From Trematomus loennbergii (taxonomy: Eukaryota; Chordata; Actinopteri; Perciformes; Nototheniidae), in the NCBI GenBank assembly GCA_012861695.1, contig JAAOOA010000173.1, positions 241,001 to 305,000 on the forward strand: 64,000 bases of DNA, given 5' to 3'. Below are positions 63,858-64,000 of the stretch, piece after piece. The first letter of the stretch is position 1. Each line of letters opens with the position of its first letter. Under the pieces are notes generated by a model. That model ran no database searches. It was not told the origin of the DNA and saw only the letters and a program-made list of their open reading frames with translations. The translations under genes were made by a program, and so were the position numbers.

Positions 63858-64000
63858 TGCAATGGAGGTTGTGTTTTTGGAATTGGTTTGTTTGTTTATT
63901 TACGGAATAAATACTGGCCGGATTTTCATGAAACTTGGTGGAACGGTTTAGAGTCAAACAAGGAACATTACATTTTGGAGCAGATCCGAATCGCCGGCTG
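63858..64000 (+). repeat. Start of a dispersed repeat running off the window
   Basis: GCAATGGAGGTTGTGTTTTT, GTTTGTTTGTTTATT, then GATTTTCATGAAACTTGGTG and ATTTTGGAGCAGATCCGAAT. This wording (CCGGATTTTCATGAAACTTGGTGG) is an ancient repeat type I recall from many animal genomes; class unknown. Partial relatives near 22360 and 50960. Confidence 0.6.

Overview
The window looks like vertebrate nuclear DNA, most likely from a teleost fish. It contains one recognisable protein-coding gene end, no operon-like gene packing, very many long (CA)n/(GT)n tracts, and a dense layer of short non-autonomous DNA transposons of the kinds common in ray-finned fish (hAT-like elements with 8-bp target duplications, TTAA-flanked piggyBac/Kolobok-like elements, a tRNA-derived SINE, truncated LINE tails). 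Species cannot be told from the sequence alone.

Layout. Positions 1-597 are the 3' end of an IRF2BP-family gene (best fit irf2bpl) with its C-terminal RING domain, followed by a 3' UTR to about position 1060. From there to 64000 I find no intact protein-coding gene, so this is a gene desert or a very large intergenic/intronic interval. It holds one decayed gene copy, a HIPK-like protein kinase pseudogene at 10832-11603, and the C-terminal stub of a LINE reverse transcriptase at 20985-21450 (minus strand). Everything else that can be supported is repeats: tandem satellites, microsatellites and transposon remnants. Several candidate regulatory or transcribed islands (a CpG-rich patch with a GTGAGT donor at 27840-28070, a splice-acceptor-preceded open frame at 46213-46415) are given as hypotheses.

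Transposons. Boundaries can often be read to the base from target-site duplications: hAT-like elements at 22696-23586 (CTGGGCAT), 31318-31624 (GTCTAGCA), 44428-44838 (TTTATAAA), 52407-53383 (TAAAAAAC) and 61001-61744 (CTCTCACT, with a decayed BED zinc finger); TTAA-flanked elements at 8643-8939, 14860-16103, 25552-26159, 36891-37271, 40068-40556, 41606-41977 and 49542-50030; and a 2.66-kb fold-back element with arms of about 0.9-1.1 kb at 55543-58205 flanked by the 7-bp duplication AGATGGA. Many are nested, which gives a relative order of insertion: 60465-62612 is an older repeat hit by a piggyBac-like element that was itself hit by a hAT and by a TTAA MITE.

I see no convincing unknown gene system. 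The most unusual items are the giant fold-back element, the shared piggyBac-like 1.24-kb family present three times, and the layered insertions. CRISPR arrays, rRNA genes and functional tRNA genes were not seen.
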